Shown piece after piece: positions 34,748 through 42,961 of a DNA stretch of 64,000 nucleotides. The stretch is from the NCBI RefSeq assembly GCF_018739865.1, contig NZ_JADOER010000008.1, positions 1 through 64,000 of the forward strand, read 5' to 3'. The stretch's first letter is position 1. Each line of letters starts with the position of its first letter. The notes below the pieces were generated by a model, which was not told where the DNA came from, made no database searches, and worked only from the letters and a program-made list of their open reading frames with translations. The stretch is from Leptothoe kymatousa TAU-MAC 1615. Lineage in GTDB: Bacteria; Cyanobacteriota; Cyanobacteriia; Phormidesmidales; Phormidesmidaceae. Both the position numbers and the translations under genes were made by a program.

Positions 34748-36034
34748 ATGAAATTTGATACCTTAGGCCTCGCAGCCCCGATTTTACGGGCTGTGACTGA
34801 ATCTGGCTATACGGCTGCCACGCCGATTCAGCAGCAGGCAATTCCCCCCGTTTTAGAAGGCAAGGATGTGCTAGCCAGTGCCCAGACGGGCACTGGTAAA
34901 ACCGCCGGGTTTACCTTGCCCTTGCTGCATCGCCTTAGCGAAGGGCAGCCCTCCTATTCCACGCGTTCCCCCCGTGCCCTGATCCTGACGCCCACCCGTG
35001 AGCTAGCCGACCAGGTGAACAATAGCGTCAGTACCTACAGTAAGTATCTGCCGATTAAATCGGTGGTGGTGTTTGGCGGTGTTAGCATTGGCCGTCAAAT
35101 TAAGGCATTGCGGAACGGCTGTGACATTGTGGTGGCCACCCCCGGTCGCCTGCTGGACCACGTTGGTCAGAGAACCATTGACCTATCCCAGATTGAGGTG
35201 CTGGTGCTGGATGAGTGCGATCGCATGCTAGACATGGGCTTTATCCACGACATTCGCAAGGTGCTGGCGGTTGTCCCAGAATCCCGCCAGACCCTGATGT
35301 TTTCCGCCACCTTTTCCAGCGGTATCCGCAAACTGGCCCGCACGCTGCTTTACAATCCGGTGCAGATCGAAGTAGCCCCCCGCAATACCGCCGCCGAGCA
35401 GGTAGAACAACACATCTATCGCGTTGATGCCTCCCGTAAGCGAGAGCTGCTCTCCTATCTAATCGGCTTTCAAAATTGGCAGCAGGTGCTGGTGTTTACC
35501 CGCACCAAACATGGCGCCAATCGCCTGGCCGACCAACTGGCAAAGGATGGTTTAAAAACGGCCGCCATTCACGGCAACAAAAGCCAGGCCGCCCGGACAC
35601 GAGCCCTCCGAGACTTTAAGCAGGGGCGAGTGCGGGTGCTGGTGGCCACCGACGTTGCCTCCCGCGGTCTAGACATTGACCAGCTGCCCTACGTCGTCAA
35701 CTTTGAATTGCCCAACGTCCCCGAAGACTACGTCCACCGCATTGGCCGCACCGGCCGCGCTGGCAACGAGGGGCAGGCCATATCCCTGGTCTCCAACGAC
35801 GAACAGTCCCTCTTAAAGGGCATCGAAAAGCTGCTTAAGCGCAGGTTTAAGCAGGCGGTGCTTCCCGGTTACGAACCCACCCCCGGTGCTGACCAGGGGG
35901 CAAAATCCAAGCGCCGTCGCCCCCAGCCCCGTCGCGGTTCATCTGCCGCCCCCTCCCGCCCTGTGGGTAAAAAATCCCCCCGCCCCGGTAATCGCCGCAG
36001 ACGGAATGCGTCATCGGCTAAATCGTCGTCATAG
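34748..36034 (+). CDS. DEAD-box ATP-dependent RNA helicase (RhlE-like)
   Basis: 428 residues. Motifs in order: Q motif (about 25, TPIQQQAI), motif I AQTGTGKT (about 44-51), Ia PTRELA, Ib TPGRLLDH, motif II DECD (not DEAD), [28 protein letters not shown], and [12 protein letters not shown]. The last ~60 residues are a basic Arg/Lys/Pro tail that binds RNA. It would unwind or remodel structured RNA, in cyanobacteria often under cold or redox stress. The Cys in motif II is the variant known from UAP56-type helicases and does not by itself abolish activity. Confidence 0.9.
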   Translation: MKFDTLGLAAPILRAVTESGYTAATPIQQQAIPPVLEGKDVLASAQTGTGKTAGFTLPLLHRLSEGQPSYSTRSPRALILTPTRELADQVNNSVSTYSKYLPIKSVVVFGGVSIGRQIKALRNGCDIVVATPGRLLDHVGQRTIDLSQIEVLVLDECDRMLDMGFIHDIRKVLAVVPESRQTLMFSATFSSGIRKLARTLLYNPVQIEVAPRNTAAEQVEQHIYRVDASRKRELLSYLIGFQNWQQVLVFTRTKHGANRLADQLAKDGLKTAAIHGNKSQAARTRALRDFKQGRVRVLVATDVASRGLDIDQLPYVVNFELPNVPEDYVHRIGRTGRAGNEGQAISLVSNDEQSLLKGIEKLLKRRFKQAVLPGYEPTPGADQGAKSKRRRPQPRRGSSAAPSRPVGKKSPRPGNRRRRNASSAKSSS

Positions 36035-36097
36035 CCACTGTCGAACTGCCTAGGCGGTTGTTATGGTAGATAACGGTAGTTTCCAGATAGAAATAGA

Positions 36098-36748
36098 ATG
36101 CTCCCAATGACCTTGGGCCGAACCCTATCCGCCTGTTCGCTGGTGCTCTTTCTGGGCGGATGCACGTCTCTAACTGCGGCCGATCAGGATTCGGTGGCGA
36201 ACCCTGATGCTCTCCCCGCCGCGGCCGATCAGGATTCGGTGGCGAACCCTGATGCTCTCCCCGCCGGGGCCGATCCGAATTTAGCCACAGTCGAGGTTGA
36301 ATTTGTTGAGGGCGCCCCCAAGGATCGCTTCGTGATTCAAAATACGGGGGCCTGTGGCCTAGAAGACCTCACGGTTGCCCTCGATTTATCATCCAGTGCA
36401 GGTGGGCTAATATTTGACACCTCTGCCACGGGGGCCGGTGTGGAGGTGTTTCAGCCGTTTGAGGTAGAGGAGGGCGACATCGCCCAGCTGGTGGCCAACC
36501 GGGTTGAAGATGGTGATACCGAACTGGCGTTGCGCATTGCGACTTTAGGGGCCGGCGACCGGGCCAGCTTTACCATCGATGTGGACGATACCCTGCCCCA
36601 GGGAGAATTAGGCCAAATTCGAGTGGCGGATTCAGAGATTAGCGGCGCTCGGGTAACCATTACCGCTGGGGATTCAGCCGTAACCGCCGCTGAGTTTAGC
36701 AACGGCAGCATCGCCCGGGCACAACTGTCCCCATGCCCCTCCGCCTAG
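36098..36748 (+). CDS. Lipoprotein resembling 'aggregation factor core' proteins, with a 15-residue internal duplication
   Basis: 216 residues. A lipobox ends at Cys22 (FLGGC), so the mature protein is anchored to a membrane. Two exact 15-residue repeats (AADQDSVANPDALPA) follow, then a beta-rich domain (ATVEVEFVEGAPKDRFVI..ENTG-like, SSSAGGLIFDTSATGAGVEV) that I associate with proteins annotated as aggregation factor core; role unknown. The DNA repeat is 45 bp and perfect (36176-36265). It may be involved in adhesion or surface protein interaction; this is inference. Confidence 0.7.
   Translation: MLPMTLGRTLSACSLVLFLGGCTSLTAADQDSVANPDALPAAADQDSVANPDALPAGADPNLATVEVEFVEGAPKDRFVIQNTGACGLEDLTVALDLSSSAGGLIFDTSATGAGVEVFQPFEVEEGDIAQLVANRVEDGDTELALRIATLGAGDRASFTIDVDDTLPQGELGQIRVADSEISGARVTITAGDSAVTAAEFSNGSIARAQLSPCPSA
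36176..36265. repeat. Perfect 45-bp tandem duplication within the lipoprotein gene
   Basis: 36176-36220 and 36221-36265 are identical (starting GCGGCCGATCAGG, ending CTCTCCCCGCC). Since 45 is a multiple of three, the frame is kept and 15 residues are added to the linker after the lipobox. The perfect identity suggests a recent event. Confidence 0.95.
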
Positions 36749-36765
36749 GTTCCGAGGGAGGGGCC

Positions 36766-37122
36766 ATGACCTACGATGAATTTAATGATTTTTGTAGTGC
36801 GTTACCGGCCACATCCTATGGCATGCAGTGGGGAAATTCCCACGTGTGGAAAGTGGGGGGCAAAGTGTTTGCCATCGGTGGCTGGGCCAAAGACGAGGGG
36901 CCAGCCTTCACCTTTAAGGTCTCCGAGCTAACCTTCGAACTGCTGCGGGAAGAACCCGGCTTTCGACCCGCCCCCTACATGGCCTCCCGGGGGCTGAAGT
37001 GGATACAACAATATGAAGATCTCGACGATGAACAGCTTAGGGCCTACCTGCAAGAGTCACACCACATTGTGTCGTTGGGGCTAACCAAAAAGAAACAAAA
37101 AGAGCTGGGGCTTAACCAATAG
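36766..37122 (+). CDS. MmcQ/YjbR family DNA-binding-fold protein
   Basis: 118 residues from ATG 36766, with GAGGG just upstream. The family sequence is visible: MTYDEFNDFCSALPATSYGMQWG, VWKVGGKVFAI, FKVSELTFELLREEPGFRPAPYMAS, GLKWIQQ. YjbR-type proteins have a CyaY-like fold and are proposed to bind DNA, without a fixed role. The longer frame from 36733 overlaps the lipoprotein gene and has no family match. It follows the lipoprotein by 17 nt. Confidence 0.88.
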   Translation: MTYDEFNDFCSALPATSYGMQWGNSHVWKVGGKVFAIGGWAKDEGPAFTFKVSELTFELLREEPGFRPAPYMASRGLKWIQQYEDLDDEQLRAYLQESHHIVSLGLTKKKQKELGLNQ

Positions 37123-37219
37123 CCATGGCGCCTGAAAATTATTACGGCAGAACCACATCCACCTAAGATACATACACGTACTATATTGCGTGTAGCTGCC
37201 TTTTTTGGGTGCCAAGCCT

Positions 37220-37813
37220 ATGGCTTCTGACGGTCCTAAACGTCAAACTTCAGATTGGGAAAATGAAACAGATGAAGCCCTGGTGTTGTCTTTGCGCCAG
37301 GGGAATAAGGCCGCATTAGCAATTTTGTACGATCGCTACTCGCGGCTGGTGTATTCCATTGCCTTTCGGGTCCTTAATAATGGACCCGAGACTGAAGATT
37401 TAACCCAAGATATTTTTCTCAATCTCTGGCAAAAACAAACCTACGATCCTAGCCGCAGTTCCCTGAGCCGATTTTTAAGCACCGTTACCCGCAATCGTGC
37501 CATCGATCGGGTGCGGTCTCGCAGCAATCGCCGCCGCATCCTAAAGGGGGTGGCCGCCCCCCAAACAATACCGCTGGAGACGTTTTCGTTACCCGAAGCC
37601 AACGCCTCCTTGGGGGAACGCTCTGAACGGGTGCGCCAGGCTTTGCTGACGTTACCTGAAAAGCAGCGGCAGCTACTCTGGCTGGCTTATTACCATGGAT
37701 TCACCCAATCCGAAATTGCTGGTCACACGAATATTCCTTTAGGGACTGTCAAGTCACGGATGCGCCAGGGCTTGCTCAAGCTTAGGGGAACGCTGCAAGA
37801 TTTGGCTGATTAA
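37220..37813 (+). CDS. ECF-type RNA polymerase sigma factor
   Basis: 197 residues. Region 2 (about 25-90) has LYDRYSRLVYSIAFRVL and ETEDLTQDIFLNLWQ. Region 4 (about 135-190) has LPEKQRQLLWLAYYHGFTQSEIAGHTNIPLGTVKSRMRQGLLKLR, a clear HTH. There is no region 1 or full region 3, typical of ECF sigma factors of the SigG/RpoE-like groups. The next gene is a membrane anti-sigma factor, so it is presumably held at the membrane and released by an envelope or oxidative signal. An upstream TTG (37205) is possible; ATG 37220 is preferred. Confidence 0.9.
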   Translation: MASDGPKRQTSDWENETDEALVLSLRQGNKAALAILYDRYSRLVYSIAFRVLNNGPETEDLTQDIFLNLWQKQTYDPSRSSLSRFLSTVTRNRAIDRVRSRSNRRRILKGVAAPQTIPLETFSLPEANASLGERSERVRQALLTLPEKQRQLLWLAYYHGFTQSEIAGHTNIPLGTVKSRMRQGLLKLRGTLQDLAD

Positions 37814-37853
37814 GTAGACTTTGCCCTGACGATTGACCCCATACTTCTGTCCT

Positions 37854-38612
37854 ATGGCTGCTGAACGAAAATTAGATGAATTAGCCGCTGACTATGTTGT
37901 TGGCAACCTCTCGGCCGCAGAGGCGGACGAATTTGCCCGGTTGATGGTCGAAAATCCTGAGCTTCGGTCGGAGGTAGACCGGCTGGAAAAAACGGTGGGG
38001 TTAATGCTCAATGAACTGCCGATGATGGCCCCCCCCAGCTCCCTGCGCGACACGGTTCTGGCCGGGGCCGAAGACGTATCTGCCGATGTGCCGTTGGCGT
38101 CATCACCTCCCCTGGCCCGGCGCACCTGGGTCTTAGGGGCTGTGGCCGCCGGGGCAACGCTGCTGTCGCTGGTCCTGGGGGTGAATAACTATCGTCTGCG
38201 GCTGGCCAACCAGGGGCTGCAGACCGAGCTATTGGCGGCCGGTCCGGCCCAACAGGCCCAGCTGATTTTGCAACAGCCCGCCACCCGGTTCTATGATTTT
38301 GCTGGGACCGATCAGGCGAAAAATGCCGTTGGCAATATGATTGTGGATACGGATGGGTTGGAGGCTGCGATCGCATTTAAAGACCTTGCCCCCCTATCCA
38401 CCGACCAAACCTATGCCCTCTGGGTCAGCTACCAGGGGCAATATATTCCCTGCGGCGATTTTCAACCCGGTCAAAACGGCACCGTCTTTGCCACCTTAGA
38501 GATGCCAGCCGTCTATCAATCGAGACCCTGGGTAAAAGACGTCATCGTCACGGTGGAATCCACCGACTTACCCCCCCAACCCACCGGCCCGATTGTGGCT
38601 CAAACCATATAG
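37854..38612 (+). CDS. Anti-sigma factor, RskA (anti-sigma-K) type
   Basis: 252 residues. A cytosolic anti-sigma domain (ELAADYVVGNLSAAEADEFARLM) is followed by one membrane helix (about 90-112, WVLGAVAAGATLLSLVLGV) and a periplasmic RskA domain with APLSTDQTYALWVSYQGQYIPCGDFQPGQNGTVFATL. It would hold the sigma factor encoded 40 nt upstream at the membrane; such factors are released by regulated proteolysis. The frame is open from 37833 (TTG), but ATG 37854 begins the domain. Confidence 0.88.
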   Translation: MAAERKLDELAADYVVGNLSAAEADEFARLMVENPELRSEVDRLEKTVGLMLNELPMMAPPSSLRDTVLAGAEDVSADVPLASSPPLARRTWVLGAVAAGATLLSLVLGVNNYRLRLANQGLQTELLAAGPAQQAQLILQQPATRFYDFAGTDQAKNAVGNMIVDTDGLEAAIAFKDLAPLSTDQTYALWVSYQGQYIPCGDFQPGQNGTVFATLEMPAVYQSRPWVKDVIVTVESTDLPPQPTGPIVAQTI

Positions 38613-38708
38613 ACGCCAAGGGTTCCAATAAAAATCAAAAAAACTCATCCAATTCCCACCCCCATTCGTATTGATAGTCAAACAGATAAATAGTTGTTGA
38701 TATGAGCC

Positions 38709-38770
38709 TAAGGGCTTGTTAAAAACTACTTCACGGTCTTGTTCCTTAAAACCATGGCTTAACAAGCTTG
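38709..38770 (-). repeat. Dispersed palindromic repeat, copy A
   Basis: Starts AAGGGCTTGTTAAAAACTA and ends ACCATGGCTTAACAAGCTT. Its reverse complement matches copy D, including the flank TTAATCCGAA. The central CACGGTCTTGTTCCTTAAAA is the common core. Confidence 0.8.
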
Positions 38771-38812
38771 TTCGGATTAACCCGTCAGTAGTTTCTTGAG
38801 AGATCCTAAGTT

Positions 38813-38862
38813 GAATCTCCCGGTGCACCAAGGTGCATCAGGAGATTCTCAGGAGATTTTTT
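38813..38862 (+). terminator. Intrinsic terminator-like hairpin after the anti-sigma gene
   Basis: GAATCTCC (38813-38820) pairs with GGAGATTC (38841-38848), with inner pairing of GGTGCACC to GGTGCA. A second GGAGAT (38852-38857) allows an alternative stem that runs directly into seven T's. It lies about 200 nt past the stop. Confidence 0.6.
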
Positions 38863-39165
38863 TATTGTGGTTTGCTAATTCCTGATCCGACTCAATGTCG
38901 GATCAGGCAACCAGGATTAGGTTCGAGCAGGTCTCAAAAAAAGTCTCAAAAAATCTCATCCAATATCAACCACTATTCGTATCTATAACTGAATGCCAAT
39001 TCTGTTCTTCTAAAGATTGAACAGTCACCGCATATCTGTTTATACGTTCTTCTCTCGTTAAAAATATCTGCCGCAAACGCCTGGATCCATAGCCAGGGCC
39101 GTTTCACCATGCTGAATTTTTCGAGAATGCTTGTTTTTGCCCATCTACATTCATAGGGAACTCCA

Positions 39166-40680
39166 ATGAACACGTTTCTAACGCTTCTAGTTAACCAAAT
39201 TGTTGACACATTATTTGAAAATGCTCCCAACGTTGAAGATCTCGGCGATCTTTTTGTGGGCAACAATGGCGATGACGCCTTCCAGGGGGGCGATCAAGAT
39301 GATATTTTTATCACCGGCGATGGGGATGACGTCGTTCGCGGTGGTGCTGGCACCGATGTGGTGTTTGCTGGCCAAGGTGAGGATACGGTTGTTGGCCAGA
39401 CCGGCAATGATGTTGCCTTTCTAGGCTCCGGCGATGACCGCTTTATTTGGAATAATGGGGACGGGAGCGACTTTATTGATGGGGGTTCCGGCTACGATAC
39501 TACCCAGGTAAATGGTGCCGATGGCCCTGGCGATGAGTTTGACCTCAAGGCAGAAAATGGCCAGGCCCTCTTTAACCGTCTGAATCTGGGCCCATTTACC
39601 CTAACCAACGAAAGTATTGAGCAGTTTGAGATCAACGGCCAAGGTGGGGATGATGTTTTAACCGTGGGCGACTTGGCTGGCAGCGATGTTAAAAAAGTTG
39701 TTTTCTCGGGCGGTGCTGGCAATGACGTTTTAGACGCCCGGGAAAGCTCCACCACCATTGAAGCTTTAGGCGGCGACGGCCACGACCTATTGCAGGGCGG
39801 TGCGGCCGAAGATACCTTCTTTGCCGGAGCCGGTGATGACATCGTTGTGGGCCAGCGCGGCAATGACACCGCCGACCTGGGCTACGGCGACGACCGGTTT
39901 ATCTGGAACAATGGCGACGGTAGTGATTTTATTAACGGGGGTGATGGGTTTGACGTCACCCAGGTGAACGGAGCCGATGGCCCCGGAGACGAATTTGACT
40001 TGAGCCAAACAGGTGGTCAGGCCATTTTCAATCGTCTGAACCTGGGGCTATTTACCCTAACCAACGAAAGTATTGAACAGTTTGAGATCAATGGTCAAGG
40101 TGGGGCGGATTCACTCACCATCAACGACCTCACCGGTAGTGCCGTGCAATCTGTTATCTTCTCAGGCGGTGATGGTAACGACTTTTTAAATGGGAGTGGG
40201 ACATCGACCCCGATAACGGCCGATGGTGGCGATGGCGACGATATTCTTATTGGGGGGGCCGGTAACGACATTTTGATTGGTGGCGATGGCGCCGACTTGC
40301 TGATTGGGGGAGGCGGTAACGATATCTTGATTGGTGGCGATGGCGCCGACTTCTTTGGTTTCGACACCGGCGCCGCCTTTAATGCGGCTGATATGGGCAC
40401 CAATCAAATCCAAAACTTTGAAGCTATCGATAGCATTGTGCTGGATGTCACTGTCTTTACTCAGCTGACCGTTGGCGCCCTGTCCGCCAGTGAGTTTGCC
40501 GTGGTCAATAGTGCAGAAGCCGCGGCCCTCAGCGATGCGGTCATTGTCTACGGTGCCAACACTGGCAACCTGTACTACAACCCCAATGGGGCAGACACTG
40601 GCTTTGGTAACGGCGCCCAGTTTGCCACCATTGAGGGGGCGCCTGCCTTGGATGCCAATAGCTTTGTCGTTCAGGCTTAG
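39166..40680 (+). CDS. RTX-type calcium-binding surface or secreted protein with an internal duplication
   Basis: 504 residues. Two long homologous blocks (about 85-200 and 225-345) share DDRFIWNNGDGSDFI.GG.G.D..QVNGADGPGDEFDL and FTLTNESIEQFEINGQGG. They are separated and followed by RTX nonapeptides (GGDGDDILIGGAGNDILIGG at about 350-395). The C-terminus has an acidic or hydrophobic tail typical of type I secretion targets. There is no N-terminal signal peptide. The likely role is extracellular structural or adhesion; no enzyme domain is seen. Its context, upstream of a c-di-GMP block, suggests but does not prove a biofilm link. Confidence 0.85.
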   Translation: MNTFLTLLVNQIVDTLFENAPNVEDLGDLFVGNNGDDAFQGGDQDDIFITGDGDDVVRGGAGTDVVFAGQGEDTVVGQTGNDVAFLGSGDDRFIWNNGDGSDFIDGGSGYDTTQVNGADGPGDEFDLKAENGQALFNRLNLGPFTLTNESIEQFEINGQGGDDVLTVGDLAGSDVKKVVFSGGAGNDVLDARESSTTIEALGGDGHDLLQGGAAEDTFFAGAGDDIVVGQRGNDTADLGYGDDRFIWNNGDGSDFINGGDGFDVTQVNGADGPGDEFDLSQTGGQAIFNRLNLGLFTLTNESIEQFEINGQGGADSLTINDLTGSAVQSVIFSGGDGNDFLNGSGTSTPITADGGDGDDILIGGAGNDILIGGDGADLLIGGGGNDILIGGDGADFFGFDTGAAFNAADMGTNQIQNFEAIDSIVLDVTVFTQLTVGALSASEFAVVNSAEAAALSDAVIVYGANTGNLYYNPNGADTGFGNGAQFATIEGAPALDANSFVVQA

Positions 40681-40775
40681 TGATCTGTCAAGACTAAGAT
40701 TTTGGATCAAGGCAGCATCCAATTGTCAGCTTTGACGCGAAGCTATTGCCGTGCTTGCAAAGCGTAAATCAATTA

Positions 40776-40862
40776 AGCGCTTGAAGAAATTGTCATACTT
40801 TCTTCAAGCGCTGCATTACTGAATGGATGGTAAGGGCGTCCCTGCGAGATTAGCAGGGGCGT
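40776..40862. terminator. Two hairpins between convergent RTX and CBS-GAF-GGDEF genes
   Basis: AGCGCTTGAAGAAA (40776-40789) is perfectly complementary to TTTCTTCAAGCGCT (40799-40812), a 14-bp stem with a 9-nt loop. A second, imperfect hairpin is GGCGTCCCTGC (40835-40845) with GCAGGGGCGT (40853-40862). Neither has a clean T-run, but the position between converging genes fits bidirectional termination. Confidence 0.65.
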
Positions 40863-40870
40863 CTATTGCG

Positions 40871-42874
40871 TTAAGCCTGCAATTGGGGGGCATGACTTTC
40901 CGATGCCCATCGGTTGCGGCCACTTTCTTTCGCTGCATAGAGGGCCATATCCGCTGTTTTTACCAACTCTTCAGGGGAAGATTTCGAGTTGGGAATACAG
41001 CAGGCCACCCCTAGACTTAGGGTGACGCAGTCGCTGGTTTTAGAACTCCTATGGGGGATGTTTAGCCCCTGCACCTGGAGCCGTATTTGTTCGGCCACGT
41101 GCTGAGCGCCCTCTAGAGGGGTGTTGGGTAAAACAATAACAAACTCCTCGCCCCCATATCTAGCGGTCTCATCGGCCGGCCGCTTAACCGGTTGTTTGAG
41201 CGCTTGGGCCACAGCCTTTAAGCAATCGTCCCCCGCTTGGTGTCCGTAGGTGTCGTTATATAGCTTAAAGTGGTCAACATCACACAAAATTACGGACAGG
41301 GGCTGTTGTTCCCGCTGTAGTCGTTTCCATTCTTTGGCCAAACAGTGACTAAAATGACGCCGATTCGATAGCTGTGTGAGTTCATCGGTGTTTGCCTGGT
41401 TCAGCAGTTTTTGATTGGCAATTTCTAGTTGAGAGTAAAGTACGGCCTGTTGGATTGCCAGTCCGATTTGGGCTGTAATTTGTTCAAATAGTTTAATCTC
41501 TGACCGTTCCCAGCGGCGGGGTTCTTCCTGGCTTAGGAGCAGTAATCCCCAAAGATTTTGTTTGACCAGGATGGGCGCAATTAAAACAGAACGAATGCCA
41601 TGGGCTGCTAGAAATCGCGTCTTTTGGGAGGAGCGATCATCGGCTTCTAGATCCGGTACGGAATGGACCCTGCCGCTGGCATAGAAATCCATATCCAGCT
41701 GGGCTAGGGCCGGACCTAGCGGCGATGCCGTTGGAGCCCCATTGCCGGCCACCGCGGAGCCGGCTTCGGCAATGATTTCCCCCGCCGGTCTCTCCTCATC
41801 CACAATTCGATAAATTAATGTTCTACCGGCCTGAAAGAACGCGCTGACCTCATCAACAGCGGTGGTCAAAATCGAGGTGAGTTCTAGGGATTGGCGAATA
41901 TTTTGTGTAATGCGATTGACCAGGCGTTCTCGGGCGATTTGTTGTTGTAGGGCTGCCTTAGCGCGCTTTCGTTCTTGAATAGTGCGCTCTAACTTTTGGT
42001 TGGCCTGGCTCAGATCGACAGTATGCTCATCAATGATATTGGTCAGTGTCTTGAGGGTAAGCTGGGCTTCATCGGGTTCTACCGATTGAAACAAGCTACT
42101 TTGGGTCACAACCCCGGCTAGAAAGCCATCGGTACCTACCACCACTAACCGTCGGGTCCCATCGGTGGTCATTAGTTTATGGGCATACCACAGGGAATCT
42201 GTGGTGAGAATGCACCGAAACGATCCGTTGATCAGGTCCTGGGCTTGGGTATGGTCAAAGTTGGCCCCTTGCATCCATAGGTGGATAATATGGGGCTCAG
42301 TGACCACACCAATGGGGCGAATACAGCCCAGCATCGGTGATGCTTCGCCAATGACGATACAGCTAACCCGATGGGAGGCCATCAAATTGCTCAATTCTGT
42401 TAAGGAGGTGTGGGGTGGTGCCCAAATCACCTGCGATGTCATTACTTCTTCGACGTGGCGCAATCGCAGTAAATCAATCGGGTTGAGCAGACGACTGAGG
42501 TTGTCGTAGGTGATCACCCCCTCAATACAGCCCTGGTCGCTGACCAAGGGGAGGTGGCGGATTTTGTGCTGACGCAATAGGAGTCTGGCGGTTAGCAGGT
42601 CTGTAATTTGGTCGATGTGGCTGGTGATGACCTCAGCTGGCATGACTGCAGCTAGGGAGATATCGGATGAGTGTCGACTGTTAACGATGATATTTAGTAG
42701 ATCGCGTTCTGTTAATAGGCTGGCGAATTTGTTGCCCGCCTGTGCTACTAAGATATAGCTGCTGGCCGCTGTCTGCATCTGGATCAGCGCACTCTTGATA
42801 GACTCGCCTGGTGTTGTGATGGGGGGATGGCGATCAATAGCTCGTTCTAAGGCGAAGCTGGAAACGGTAGACAT
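40871..42874 (-). CDS. CBS-CBS - GAF - GGDEF diguanylate cyclase
   Basis: 667 residues, soluble. Four CBS motifs in two pairs (about 20-140 and 145-270; e.g. MPAEVITSHIDQITDLLTARLLLRQHKIRHLPLVSDQ, then VEEVMTSQVIWAPPHTSLTELSNLMASHRVSCIVI) suggest adenosine-nucleotide sensing. A coiled linker leads to a GAF domain (about 330-480), then GGDEF with the active motif GGEEF at 574-578. An inhibition-site RxxD (RPAD) lies just before it. It would make c-di-GMP under control of an energy or nucleotide signal and a GAF ligand. The GAF lacks the Cys-His of phytochrome-type bilin sites. Confidence 0.9.
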   Translation of the reverse strand: MSTVSSFALERAIDRHPPITTPGESIKSALIQMQTAASSYILVAQAGNKFASLLTERDLLNIIVNSRHSSDISLAAVMPAEVITSHIDQITDLLTARLLLRQHKIRHLPLVSDQGCIEGVITYDNLSRLLNPIDLLRLRHVEEVMTSQVIWAPPHTSLTELSNLMASHRVSCIVIGEASPMLGCIRPIGVVTEPHIIHLWMQGANFDHTQAQDLINGSFRCILTTDSLWYAHKLMTTDGTRRLVVVGTDGFLAGVVTQSSLFQSVEPDEAQLTLKTLTNIIDEHTVDLSQANQKLERTIQERKRAKAALQQQIARERLVNRITQNIRQSLELTSILTTAVDEVSAFFQAGRTLIYRIVDEERPAGEIIAEAGSAVAGNGAPTASPLGPALAQLDMDFYASGRVHSVPDLEADDRSSQKTRFLAAHGIRSVLIAPILVKQNLWGLLLLSQEEPRRWERSEIKLFEQITAQIGLAIQQAVLYSQLEIANQKLLNQANTDELTQLSNRRHFSHCLAKEWKRLQREQQPLSVILCDVDHFKLYNDTYGHQAGDDCLKAVAQALKQPVKRPADETARYGGEEFVIVLPNTPLEGAQHVAEQIRLQVQGLNIPHRSSKTSDCVTLSLGVACCIPNSKSSPEELVKTADMALYAAKESGRNRWASESHAPQLQA

Positions 42875-42961
42875 ATGCCCCTATTTGTAGTCTGCTGCAC
42901 AAATGTAGGGTACCCAAGTATAGAAACAGAGCTCTACCGACTGTGGGGCGATACGGTGATG

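Larger units (their letters stand above)
38613..39165. other. Repeat-rich gap between the sigma/anti-sigma pair and the RTX gene
   Basis: 553 bp with no gene. It contains an imperfect direct repeat of about 45 bp (38636-38680 and 38947-38990, both with AAAAAAxCTCATCCAAT and CxxCCACTATTCGTAT-like strings), repeat copy A, and a hairpin with T-run. The direct repeat brackets copy A and the terminator. Confidence 0.7.

Noticed and set aside
40871-42874. Bilin-binding GAF in the CBS-GAF-GGDEF protein
   Set aside because: The GAF lacks the Cys-His at the chromophore position; it is more likely a small-molecule or structural GAF.
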